In this document: positions 33,847 through 42,056 of the stretch, piece by piece
How the letters are laid out: the number at the start of each line of letters is the position of its first letter
How positions within the stretch are numbered: position 1 is the stretch's first letter
From: Flavobacterium sp. HJJ
Lineage (GTDB): Bacteria > Bacteroidota > Bacteroidia > Flavobacteriales > Flavobacteriaceae
Assembly (NCBI RefSeq): GCF_015351475.1
Contig: NZ_JADKPR010000032.1
Span: 1-45,797, forward strand
Direction: 5' to 3'
DNA: 45,797 nt
The notes under the pieces: generated by a model
The model's input: only the letters and a program-made list of their open reading frames with translations
Told to the model about the DNA's origin: nothing
The model's database searches: none
Position numbers and translations under genes: made by a program

Positions 33847-36800
33847 ATGGGAAATACAGCTCATAAATTAACTTGTATCCAAAACAGAATCATGCATTTA
33901 AGAAGAACTAATAAAAAACACAATTATATTTATCTCATCTATTTTATGTGTTTAGCTAACTTAAATGCACAAAATCTTTTTTTTGAAAAAATTACAGGAA
34001 GAGATATAAAACCCGTTACACAAATACATGGAATTGTCAAAGATTCTCTTGGTTACATCTGGATAGGAAGCTGGAATGGCGCCTACCGTTATGACGGAAG
34101 AACATTCGACTTTTTCTATCATAATCCTAACGATAAAACATCCCTGCCCAATAACCGCATACGCAATATAGTCAGCGATAAGACTTATGGGCTGTGGTTC
34201 TTTACCTTTGAAAGAAAATATGTCCGCTTTAATTATAAACTGAATTCTTTTAAGGCTGTTGATGCAGACAAAGTTCCTCGGGCAATTGTTGAAAAAGTAC
34301 TGATTAACTCAAATACCTTAAACAAAAACAGAACCATTCAGGGAAAGAAATACTCTATAGACGAGCATCTTTTTACCGTTCTAGACATTCAAACAGGCAA
34401 AAAGTACCAATACACAGCCAATATCAATAATCCCGGACAGCTGTTAGATGACTACATCACCGATTTTTTTATTGATGAGCAGAATATAATCTGGCTTGGC
34501 ACAAGAGGCGGTGATGTTTACAAAGCAAATCCTAACCGAAACCCATTTGAATTGCATTACAGCTTTACAAAAGGCAGTGACAATACAAAATTAGCCGATG
34601 TCAGAGCTGTAACAAAATGCAAGAGTGAAGTCTGGCTTGGCACTGATGAAGGCATTCTTATCTATAAAGACAATAAGCTCAATTCCAGCCATCCTTTCTA
34701 TAGATCAAACAGCAGAATCAAAAATGTACGTACATTATTTAAGGACAGTAAAGACAGAATATGGATTGGCGGTATCAGCGGACTCGAATGTTATGATCCA
34801 AAAACGAATCAGTGTAAAGCAATAATAAATAATGTACTCGCTCCAAAACTGGAGACATGGTCCGTATTTGCCTTAAAAACATCGGAGCCCAACTATTTAT
34901 GGGTCGGTTTGTTTGATGGTATTGCACAAGTAAATTTAGCAGACCTGACAATCCGTTTTTTTGATTTAGCCAAAGACATAAATGGCCACAGTGTTATGGA
35001 TATACTGTCTGTCAGCAGTCATGAGCTTTGGCTGGCAACAGAAGGAAGCGGCATTATAACTGTCCAAATAGATAACAAAGGAGAAATACACAGCAGACTG
35101 CAGTTAAATACCTTTCAAAAAAACCGCATGCATATTTCGGACAATATTGTTTTCGCGCTTCACAAGGACAAACGAGGTATAATCTGGACCGGCACCAGTG
35201 AAGGTCTGAACAGGATTTCTATTAAAGAAAAATCTATACGTATAGAAAAAGTACAGCTTCTTTCAGAAATCCCAAATACCTACATATCTTCTATAACCGA
35301 TGACAATAACGGAAATCTTTGGATAGCACACAAGCAGGGAATATCAATGGTCGATATTGTTTCTAATAGAGTATCCAATTACCAGAAAGAAGACCTATTT
35401 GGGTCATGGACATTCTCGGAAAGAGCTTTTTACAAAGACACTGCAGATCAAAAAATATATTTTGGAGACAGAAATGGCTATGTGGTTTTTAACCCAGATA
35501 AAATAAAGAATATTGAAGATAATAATAAACTTATCTTTAAAAATCTGTATATCTCTAATGAGAAAGTAATCCCTATGAATCCGATTAATGGACAGGATAT
35601 TTTAACTCAGAACCTTTCGCAGACACAGCAAATAAAATTGGATTACGAAAACCGAAATTTTACAATTGAACTAGCTTCTTTAAATTACAGCAAAACAAAC
35701 AAAGAAGTTCTCGAGTATATGCTCGAAGGATATGAAGACAAATGGATTAAAACCAGCGGCAGTAAAATCACCTACAATAAAATTCCTCCTGGAAGTTATA
35801 CTTTCAAAGCACACATAGTCTCTCCTAATGATACCAAATCTACTGTTCAGACACTTGGGATACAAATAGGTGCCCGATGGTTTGAAACCTGGCTGGCAAA
35901 AGCACTCTTTCTTTTTCTGTTAATCGGTACTGTTTACTGGGTATTCAAAGAAGTGCTTTATAGAGACCGCCTTAAAAACGAAGTCCGATCTGCCCTATTA
36001 AATGCGGAGAAAGAAAAAGAACTAAATTTAGAAAAATTAGAATTTTTCACCAATATTTCACATGATTTAAAAACACCTTTAACACTGATTGCTGATCCAA
36101 TAAAACAACTGGAAAACAAACAGCTCCCAGCAGATGAAAAAGCGCTTTATTTCTCAATAATCAATAGAAATCTAAATTACCTTACCAAGCTGATTCAGCA
36201 GATTTTGGATTTTAGAAAATCAGAAATAGGAAAACTAAAATTAAACATAAGCACTCAGGATTTTAATGCTTTCATAACGGAATGCTATAACACTTTTAAA
36301 TACATAGCAGAAAAACGCAGCATTGACTTCAAACTTCAGATTGAAGAAAGTTCCCTAAATGTTTATTTGGATTTCGAAAAAACAGATCAAATACTAATTA
36401 ATATATTGTCAAATGCATTAAAATATACTCCAGACGGAGGCACAGTATTATTTTCAGCTTTTGCTGACAAAGAAAAAAATACTTTGGAAATCATAGTTGA
36501 AGACAACGGCATTGGCATCGAAACGCAGGAATTAGAAAAAATATTTGAGCCCTTTAACAATACAGGTCCAAGCCCATTTCATGGTTATTCCTCAGGAATT
36601 GGCTTATCGCTGACAAAAATCCTTGTTGATTTTTTAGGCGGAAGCATCACTATTGAAACTGGAGCAGGTACTGGCACTAAAGCCTGCATTATACTGCCGT
36701 ATGCCAAATCTGAAGAATTACCGGTACAGCACATTCCAGCGTCTTACGCAGAACCAGCAGGAAATAATCCAGAGCAGATAAATACGCCGGCAGATTCAAA

Positions 36801-37551
36801 TATTCCTACCTTACTTATTGTAGAAGACAATCCTGATGTCCAGGCTTACCTGCATAATGAATTAAAAAACAAATACATTATCATTCAGGAATACAATGGA
36901 AAAAAAGGTTTGGAAACAGCTATACAGCATATACCAGACCTCGTTATTTCAGATATTATGATGCCCGAAATGGACGGCACGCAGCTCTGCAGAGAACTAA
37001 AAACAAATGAAAGCACCTGTCATATTCCAATAATTTTACTGACTGCAAAAGGATCTAATGAAAACCAGATCGAAGGATATGAATTAGGCGCTGAAGCATA
37101 TGTGACGAAACCTTTCAGTATTGAAATTTTAAAAGCCCAGATCAAAAGCGTCTTAGAAAACAGAACAATTCTTTTAAACCGATTATCCAGCATTACGAAT
37201 CTAAATCAGCTGAAGGAAGAATCGGCAGACTTAGATAAAATTTTTCTTGAAAAAGTTACAGACATCATTAGCTCTCATATCGAAGAAACAGATTTAAACC
37301 CTGAAATACTGGCGCAGAAAATTAAAATCAGCCAAAGACAGCTTTATCGAAAAATAAAAGCAGTCAGCGGATCTACAGTACATGAATTTATCACAAAAGT
37401 CCGAATGGAGCATGCTGCAGACTTACTCAAAAATTCTGACCTCAATATTTCTCAGATTGCCTACAAAGTAGGATTTACCGAAGCTTCTAATTTTTCACGG
37501 ACTTTTTCAAAACATTTTGGATGCAGTCCTTCGCAATATAGTAAATCATAA
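33847..37551 (+). CDS. Second hybrid two-component system regulator (HTCS)
   Basis: This 1234-residue protein has the same plan as the HTCS upstream. It starts with a leader (hydrophobic about 26-42, ending LNAQ), followed by 'reg_prop' propeller repeats (about 50-560, units such as GYIWIGSWNGAYRYDG and IWLGTRGGDVYK) and a Y_Y_Y domain. A TM helix lies near 685-703. The kinase core has SHDLKTPL (His739), DNGIGIE and SSGIGLSL. A receiver domain (Asp1036, ISDIMMPEMDG) and AraC HTH (about 1135-1234) follow. The real start may be the ATG at 33892. The protein senses a different or related glycan, because the operator motif before GH2 differs from that before GH31. It lies 637 bp upstream of the GH2 gene. 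Confidence 0.92.
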   Translation: MGNTAHKLTCIQNRIMHLRRTNKKHNYIYLIYFMCLANLNAQNLFFEKITGRDIKPVTQIHGIVKDSLGYIWIGSWNGAYRYDGRTFDFFYHNPNDKTSLPNNRIRNIVSDKTYGLWFFTFERKYVRFNYKLNSFKAVDADKVPRAIVEKVLINSNTLNKNRTIQGKKYSIDEHLFTVLDIQTGKKYQYTANINNPGQLLDDYITDFFIDEQNIIWLGTRGGDVYKANPNRNPFELHYSFTKGSDNTKLADVRAVTKCKSEVWLGTDEGILIYKDNKLNSSHPFYRSNSRIKNVRTLFKDSKDRIWIGGISGLECYDPKTNQCKAIINNVLAPKLETWSVFALKTSEPNYLWVGLFDGIAQVNLADLTIRFFDLAKDINGHSVMDILSVSSHELWLATEGSGIITVQIDNKGEIHSRLQLNTFQKNRMHISDNIVFALHKDKRGIIWTGTSEGLNRISIKEKSIRIEKVQLLSEIPNTYISSITDDNNGNLWIAHKQGISMVDIVSNRVSNYQKEDLFGSWTFSERAFYKDTADQKIYFGDRNGYVVFNPDKIKNIEDNNKLIFKNLYISNEKVIPMNPINGQDILTQNLSQTQQIKLDYENRNFTIELASLNYSKTNKEVLEYMLEGYEDKWIKTSGSKITYNKIPPGSYTFKAHIVSPNDTKSTVQTLGIQIGARWFETWLAKALFLFLLIGTVYWVFKEVLYRDRLKNEVRSALLNAEKEKELNLEKLEFFTNISHDLKTPLTLIADPIKQLENKQLPADEKALYFSIINRNLNYLTKLIQQILDFRKSEIGKLKLNISTQDFNAFITECYNTFKYIAEKRSIDFKLQIEESSLNVYLDFEKTDQILINILSNALKYTPDGGTVLFSAFADKEKNTLEIIVEDNGIGIETQELEKIFEPFNNTGPSPFHGYSSGIGLSLTKILVDFLGGSITIETGAGTGTKACIILPYAKSEELPVQHIPASYAEPAGNNPEQINTPADSNIPTLLIVEDNPDVQAYLHNELKNKYIIIQEYNGKKGLETAIQHIPDLVISDIMMPEMDGTQLCRELKTNESTCHIPIILLTAKGSNENQIEGYELGAEAYVTKPFSIEILKAQIKSVLENRTILLNRLSSITNLNQLKEESADLDKIFLEKVTDIISSHIEETDLNPEILAQKIKISQRQLYRKIKAVSGSTVHEFITKVRMEHAADLLKNSDLNISQIAYKVGFTEASNFSRTFSKHFGCSPSQYSKS

Positions 37552-37582
37552 ATTACTTTTTCAATAATTTTCTATCGTCACA

Positions 37583-37752
37583 CGGCATTCGCTTTTAAAA
37601 GTTTCTAACACTAATTTGCACGAATTAAGATTGCTGTTTAATTACACAAAATATTCGAAACTGTAAAAAGTTGTAAAATTTGATTTCAATTTTGATAAGA
37701 ATTAGTGTTAATTGGTGAAATTCGTGTTTATCTTTTTTTAAATCCGAATGCC
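37583..37752. repeat. 170-bp inverted-repeat element (MITE-like)
   Basis: The element starts GGCATTCG and ends CGAATGCC (exact 8-bp termini). Both ends continue into similar arms: a TTTAAAA run, then AACAC(T/G)AATTT followed by CAC(G/C)AATTAA. No ORF lies inside. The 'aattagtg...aattcgtg' units also occur at 3541-3570. The arms suggest a non-autonomous mobile repeat, but no target duplication could be established. Confidence 0.55.
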
Positions 37753-37871
37753 TCGCAACCGTCAATATCTTTTATTTGACAAATTCTCCTGTATCTGATT
37801 TACTTGCTTGTATTTTTTATTCCAAAAAATAAAATATGACTGTCCGCTAATAATACCATGTATTTTTTTTA

Positions 37872-37946
37872 CCATTGATTACATAGATTCTCACAGATTT
37901 CAGTACTGTTTTTAAAAAAATCTGTGTAAATCTTTTTAATCTGTGG
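37872..37946. repeat. 29-bp-arm imperfect inverted repeat
   Basis: Arms 37872-37900 and 37918-37946 pair at 23 of 29 positions with a 17-nt spacer, built on 'cacagattt/aaatctgtg' units. It lies in the 637-bp spacer (37552-38188) before GH2, which holds no gene apart from this element, the 170-bp repeat and the GH2 control region. Confidence 0.55.
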
Positions 37947-38057
37947 CTGATTCAATCTGTTTGGTATTAGTTAAGGATAGTCATAAAATAAAAAACAAAC
38001 AACTAACTATATATCAAAACATTAAAACAGAACAAAACTCCCCAGCACTCTCTTCAT

Positions 38058-38093
38058 TTGGCAGTATATGATATAAATTGGCAGTAACTGATA
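38058..38093 (+). promoter_or_regulatory. Tandem direct repeat, candidate HTCS operator for GH2
   Basis: TTGGCAGTATATGATA (38058-38073) and TTGGCAGTAACTGATA (38078-38093) match at 14 of 16 positions at a 20-bp period. The pair ends 22 bp before a -7 box, so the proximal copy sits where a -33 element would be, as expected for an activator site. Confidence 0.6.
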
Positions 38094-38115
38094 GCAGAAA
38101 ATAAGATCTTACATC

Positions 38116-38123
38116 TAAATTTG
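38116..38123 (+). promoter_or_regulatory. Candidate -7 box (TAAATTTG) for GH2
   Basis: Exact match to TAnnTTTG, 22 bp after the direct repeat and 65 bp before the start codon. Confidence 0.5.
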
Positions 38124-38188
38124 CTAAAGCTTCAGCCCCTTACCAAGCTGAAATTTTCCACTATTAATAATTTATTTTAAAACCAAAA

Positions 38189-41176
38189 ATGAATAACAAG
38201 TTATCTTATTACGTTTACAGTTTATTGCTCCTCCTCACTTGTGGAGTTTTTGCACAGAAGCAAAATTTAGATGGAGTCAAATATAATTTTAATTATGACT
38301 GGAGACTCCAGAGAGGCGATACTGAACAAGCAAAAAATACAGATTTCAGTGACGCTGACTGGACAAAAGTGAATCTTCCGTATGCATGGAATCAAGCTGA
38401 AGCATTTAAACTTGATATTGCTAACCTCTCTACAGATATTGCCTGGTACCGCAAAACATTTCAGCTCCCAGCCGAAGCAAAAAACAAAAAAGTCTTTATC
38501 GAATTTGAAGGTGTTAGACAAATGGGAGAAATCTATGTAAATGGAAAATTCATAGGAAGACATGAAAATGGAGCAATGGCTTTTGGTTTTGATATCACGT
38601 CATTTTTAAATCCATTTCCAATGAACAACATAATAGCTGTTAAAACAGACAATGACTGGAAATACAAAGAGAAAGCGACAGGTTCTGGATTTCAATGGAA
38701 TGATAAAAACTTCAATGCAAACTATGGCGGAATTTCCAAAAATGTATATCTGCATATAAAATCAAATGTATACCAGACCCTTCCATTATTTTCAACACTA
38801 GGAACAACCGGAACGTATGTCTATGCTTCAGATTTTGATATTCCGAATAAAAAAGCTCTAATAAATGTTTCTTCACAAGTAAAAAATGAAAGCCCTGATG
38901 CAGTCAATGCTCATCTAAAATTGACTATCCAAGACATGGACGGTAAAACAGTTGCAGCATTCACAGGTACACCAGCCATTGTACAGCCTGGAAAAGAAAT
39001 CGATTTAAAAGCATCAAAAATAGTAAACAATTTAAATTTTTGGAGCTGGGGATACGGCTACTTATATAATGTTCGGAGCGAATTAATAGTCAATAATAAA
39101 ACAGCTGATAAAACTACGATACGCACTGGATTCCGTAAAACGAAATTCGAGAAAGGCATGATCTGGCTGAACGACCGCGTTATTATGATGCATGGCTATG
39201 CACAGCGGACAAGTAACGAATGGCCGTCTCTAGGCATGTCTGTACCTGCATGGATGAGTGATTACAGCAACAGCCAGATGATTGAAAGCAATGCAAATTT
39301 AGTACGCTGGATGCACATTACCCCTTGGAAACAGGATGTAGAGTCTTGTGACAGAGTTGGACTCATTCAGGCAATGCCTGCCGGTGATTCCGAAAAAGAT
39401 GTTACCGGACGCAGATGGGACCAGCGCACAGAGTTAATGCGCGATGCAATCATTTATAACCGCAACAATCCTAGTATTTTATTTTACGAATCAGGAAATG
39501 AAAGCATTTCTGAGGAACATATGGCAGAAATGAAAGCCATTAAAAATATGTACGATCCTTTTGGCGGCCGTGCAATAGGAAGCCGTGAAATGCTGGACAG
39601 CAAAGTCGCTGAATACGGCGGCGAAATGCTATACATCAATAAAAGTGCGAGACTTCCTTTTTGGGCTACAGAATACAGCAGAGACGAAGGTCTTCGTAAA
39701 TATTGGGACGAACTCACTCCTCCATTTCATAAAGAAGGAACTGGCGGCACAAATCATACCAATGTAAACGGAAGTAAAATTACTGATGCCAGCTCTTACA
39801 ACCACAATCAGGATGCTCATGCCATAGAAGATGTAACACGCTGGTATGACTACTATACTGAACGTCCGGGAACGGGAACAAGAGTGAGTTCGGGAGGGGT
39901 AAATATAATTTTTTCAGACAGCAATACTCACTTTAGAGGAGCCGAGAATTACAGAAGAAGCGGTGAAGTTGACCCTATGAGAATACCAAAGGAAGGCTTT
40001 TTTGCACATCAGGTTATCTGGAATGGATGGGTCGATATTGAAAATCCAGATATTCACATTATAGGACACTGGAATTATGACAGCGCTGTTACAAAAAAAG
40101 TAACCGTAGTATCAACTGCAGATGCTGTAGAATTATTTATCAACGGTAAAAGTCTTGGCAGAGGCATACAGTCAAAAAGATTTTTATTCAGCTTTGAAAA
40201 TGTAAAGTTTGAACCTGGAAGTATTACTGCTGTTGGATATAACACTGCTAATAAAAAAATATGTGAAACCCAGATTAAGACTGCGGGAAAACCTGCTGCT
40301 GTAAAACTAAGCAGTATCCAAAGACCCGGAGGCACGCTGGCTGACGGAAGTGATATTTTACTCGTACAGGTGGAAGTTGTAGACGCCAATGGCAGCAGAT
40401 GTCCTACAGCACTGAATATGATTGATTTTGATGTTCAGGGACAGGGTACTTTTGTGGGAGGAATTGCTCAGGGACCAGATAATTATATTGGTTCAAAAAG
40501 TATTCCTGTAGAATGTGGCGTTAACCGCATAATGCTCAGAGCTGGAGAAAAACAAGGTGAAATTAAAATAAAAGCAATCTCTAAAGATTTAAAATCAGCG
40601 GAGCTGATAATTAAAACAATTGCTGCTGAAAATGGTAAACTAACAACAGTTATGCCGAGTAATAAACTGCCTTCTTATCTGAAAAAAGGACCTACTCCGC
40701 AGACACCATCGTTTAAAGTGTCACGAACACCGATCCGAATTATTTCGGCAAAAACTTCCTCAAATGAATCTGACGCAGTCAAAAGTTATGATGATGATGA
40801 ATTAACGCAATGGTCAAACACTAAAGATGCCAGCCCGGTCATTGAATATGAATTGGAACGTGAAGCCCAAATAAACCAAGTGGTATTAAAGCTCGCTGGC
40901 TGGAGAAGCAAAAAATATCCTTTACGCATTTTCGTAGACGGCAAAGAAGTTTTCAACGGAGTAACGCCTACTAGTTTGGGATATGTGACTTTGAACTGTA
41001 AGCCTGTTTTAGGAAAAAAAGTTAAAATTGAATTGTCTGCATCTGCTGAAAATAGCAGCGAAATAAATCTAGTGGAAATTACCGGAAAAGTAGATGTAGC
41101 TGGATTAAAACCAGAACAAAAATCAAATGGAGAACTCTCAATTGTTGAAGTAGAGTTTTACGAACCGATATTATAG
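38189..41176 (+). CDS. Exported GH2 beta-galactosidase with C-terminal carbohydrate-binding-like domain
   Basis: This 995-residue enzyme has a signal peptide (about 1-22, ending FAQ). A GH2 sugar-binding jelly roll (about 30-215), an immunoglobulin-like domain (about 220-315) and the catalytic barrel (about 318-610) follow. The acid/base Glu438 is in FYESGNES and the nucleophile Glu495 in FWATEYSRDEG. After it come a DUF4982-like domain, a Big-type Ig domain (about 700-815) and a discoidin (F5/8 type C)-like module (about 855-985, with DDDELTQWSN). GH2 enzymes of this size remove terminal beta-galactose or related sugars in the periplasm or on the surface. It is controlled by the direct-repeat promoter upstream and ended by the terminator at 41206-41234. 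Confidence 0.9.
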   Translation: MNNKLSYYVYSLLLLLTCGVFAQKQNLDGVKYNFNYDWRLQRGDTEQAKNTDFSDADWTKVNLPYAWNQAEAFKLDIANLSTDIAWYRKTFQLPAEAKNKKVFIEFEGVRQMGEIYVNGKFIGRHENGAMAFGFDITSFLNPFPMNNIIAVKTDNDWKYKEKATGSGFQWNDKNFNANYGGISKNVYLHIKSNVYQTLPLFSTLGTTGTYVYASDFDIPNKKALINVSSQVKNESPDAVNAHLKLTIQDMDGKTVAAFTGTPAIVQPGKEIDLKASKIVNNLNFWSWGYGYLYNVRSELIVNNKTADKTTIRTGFRKTKFEKGMIWLNDRVIMMHGYAQRTSNEWPSLGMSVPAWMSDYSNSQMIESNANLVRWMHITPWKQDVESCDRVGLIQAMPAGDSEKDVTGRRWDQRTELMRDAIIYNRNNPSILFYESGNESISEEHMAEMKAIKNMYDPFGGRAIGSREMLDSKVAEYGGEMLYINKSARLPFWATEYSRDEGLRKYWDELTPPFHKEGTGGTNHTNVNGSKITDASSYNHNQDAHAIEDVTRWYDYYTERPGTGTRVSSGGVNIIFSDSNTHFRGAENYRRSGEVDPMRIPKEGFFAHQVIWNGWVDIENPDIHIIGHWNYDSAVTKKVTVVSTADAVELFINGKSLGRGIQSKRFLFSFENVKFEPGSITAVGYNTANKKICETQIKTAGKPAAVKLSSIQRPGGTLADGSDILLVQVEVVDANGSRCPTALNMIDFDVQGQGTFVGGIAQGPDNYIGSKSIPVECGVNRIMLRAGEKQGEIKIKAISKDLKSAELIIKTIAAENGKLTTVMPSNKLPSYLKKGPTPQTPSFKVSRTPIRIISAKTSSNESDAVKSYDDDELTQWSNTKDASPVIEYELEREAQINQVVLKLAGWRSKKYPLRIFVDGKEVFNGVTPTSLGYVTLNCKPVLGKKVKIELSASAENSSEINLVEITGKVDVAGLKPEQKSNGELSIVEVEFYEPIL

Positions 41177-41205
41177 TCCAATTTTTAATACTGGGATTTA
41201 TTTTT

Positions 41206-41234
41206 AAGAGGGACTTTTCAGTCCCTCTTTTTAT
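41206..41234 (+). terminator. Rho-independent terminator after GH2
   Basis: A 9-bp perfect stem (AAGAGGGAC with GTCCCTCTT, 41206-41214 and 41221-41229) has a 6-nt loop and a T-rich 3' side. It also limits any transcript of the M48 remnant on the other strand. Confidence 0.85.
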
Positions 41235-41340
41235 TTTTAATCATGCGGAAAATGACTTTGGACATTAGCACAACTGTATTCTTTAGCCATAAAAACAATC
41301 AAAATTATTAAATCAACGGACTCTCGTCATACAGCTCTTT

Positions 41341-41559
41341 TTACAAAAAAAAACATACTGCATTCACTTCTTTATTTTCTTTTAGAAATGTTTCATACGG
41401 TATAAATGAAGATGGAAATAATTGGCTGCTGGACACAAAATTCAAACTCTTTTTTCCTGTAAATGGATTTTGTGCACAGGAAAACAACAATCCAATCAAA
41501 CACAATCCATCACCTAATAATAAGTATTTTTTCACAGCAAAACATTTTAAACTGTTCAA
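41341..41559 (-). pseudogene. N-terminal remnant of an M48-family metalloprotease lipoprotein
   Basis: This 72-codon frame encodes a lipoprotein signal ending LLFSC (Cys28), then AQNPFTGKKSLNFVSSSQ and YETFLKENKEV. That order (lipid Cys, TGxKxLN-VSSSxL, YxxFLKxxK) is characteristic of the start of M48 peptidase lipoproteins, which are about 270 residues long and carry a later HExxH. Here the frame stops soon after KEVNAV, in a homopolymer T run (on its own strand), and nothing resembling the catalytic domain follows before the GH2 terminator. The frame has no ATG start, only TTG. It is best read as a decayed fragment. A shifted frame just beyond shows a short VKRAV match, consistent with a frameshift followed by loss. 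Confidence 0.65.
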
Positions 41560-42056
41560 TAAAATTACATTTTCAGCAGTGCTGTTATTTATACAATAAA
41601 TGTAATAAGCATCAATATTTTCAGTTAACGCACATCAAAAGTTTTTATTAAAATCATACCTATTAACCCTTAATTTATTAAAATATAAAAATCTAAAATT
41701 CAATATATTAAAGACAAAAATATCAGATAAACATTTCCATACCCTAATACATCGCTTTATGACATGTAATCTTCTTCTTATGCCAATTTTTAAGAATTAA
41801 TTTGGTATCTAAAGTAATTTTAAGCTATAAATAAGATGTATAAAAGTTTATGTGTCATTCGAAATGTAGGCAATCCCCAAACACTATGCTTCGAAAAGTT
41901 TAAAAAAGCCATTAACAAACAGGCTTATTTTTTACAGCCAAAAGTATTTCCAGTTCAGAGGTACTTACTGTCTGGGTATTTGACTCGGACAGCATTTTTT
42001 TTCAAAAATTTAATTGCAATTTTTTTAAACCCCTTAAATCACAAAAAACTAACATT
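41560..42056. other. Intergenic region, mostly featureless
   Basis: This 497-bp AT-rich stretch precedes the LecA-domain gene and should hold its promoter. A weak AAGCC...GGCTT hairpin near 41905-41925, followed by a T-rich run, could be a leader structure. No clean TAnnTTTG box was found, and no convincing gene. Confidence 0.45.

Noticed and set aside
24280..41176. SusC/SusD pair within the glycan locus
   Set aside because: No TonB-dependent receptor or SusD-type lipoprotein frame exists between the GH35 and GH2 genes.
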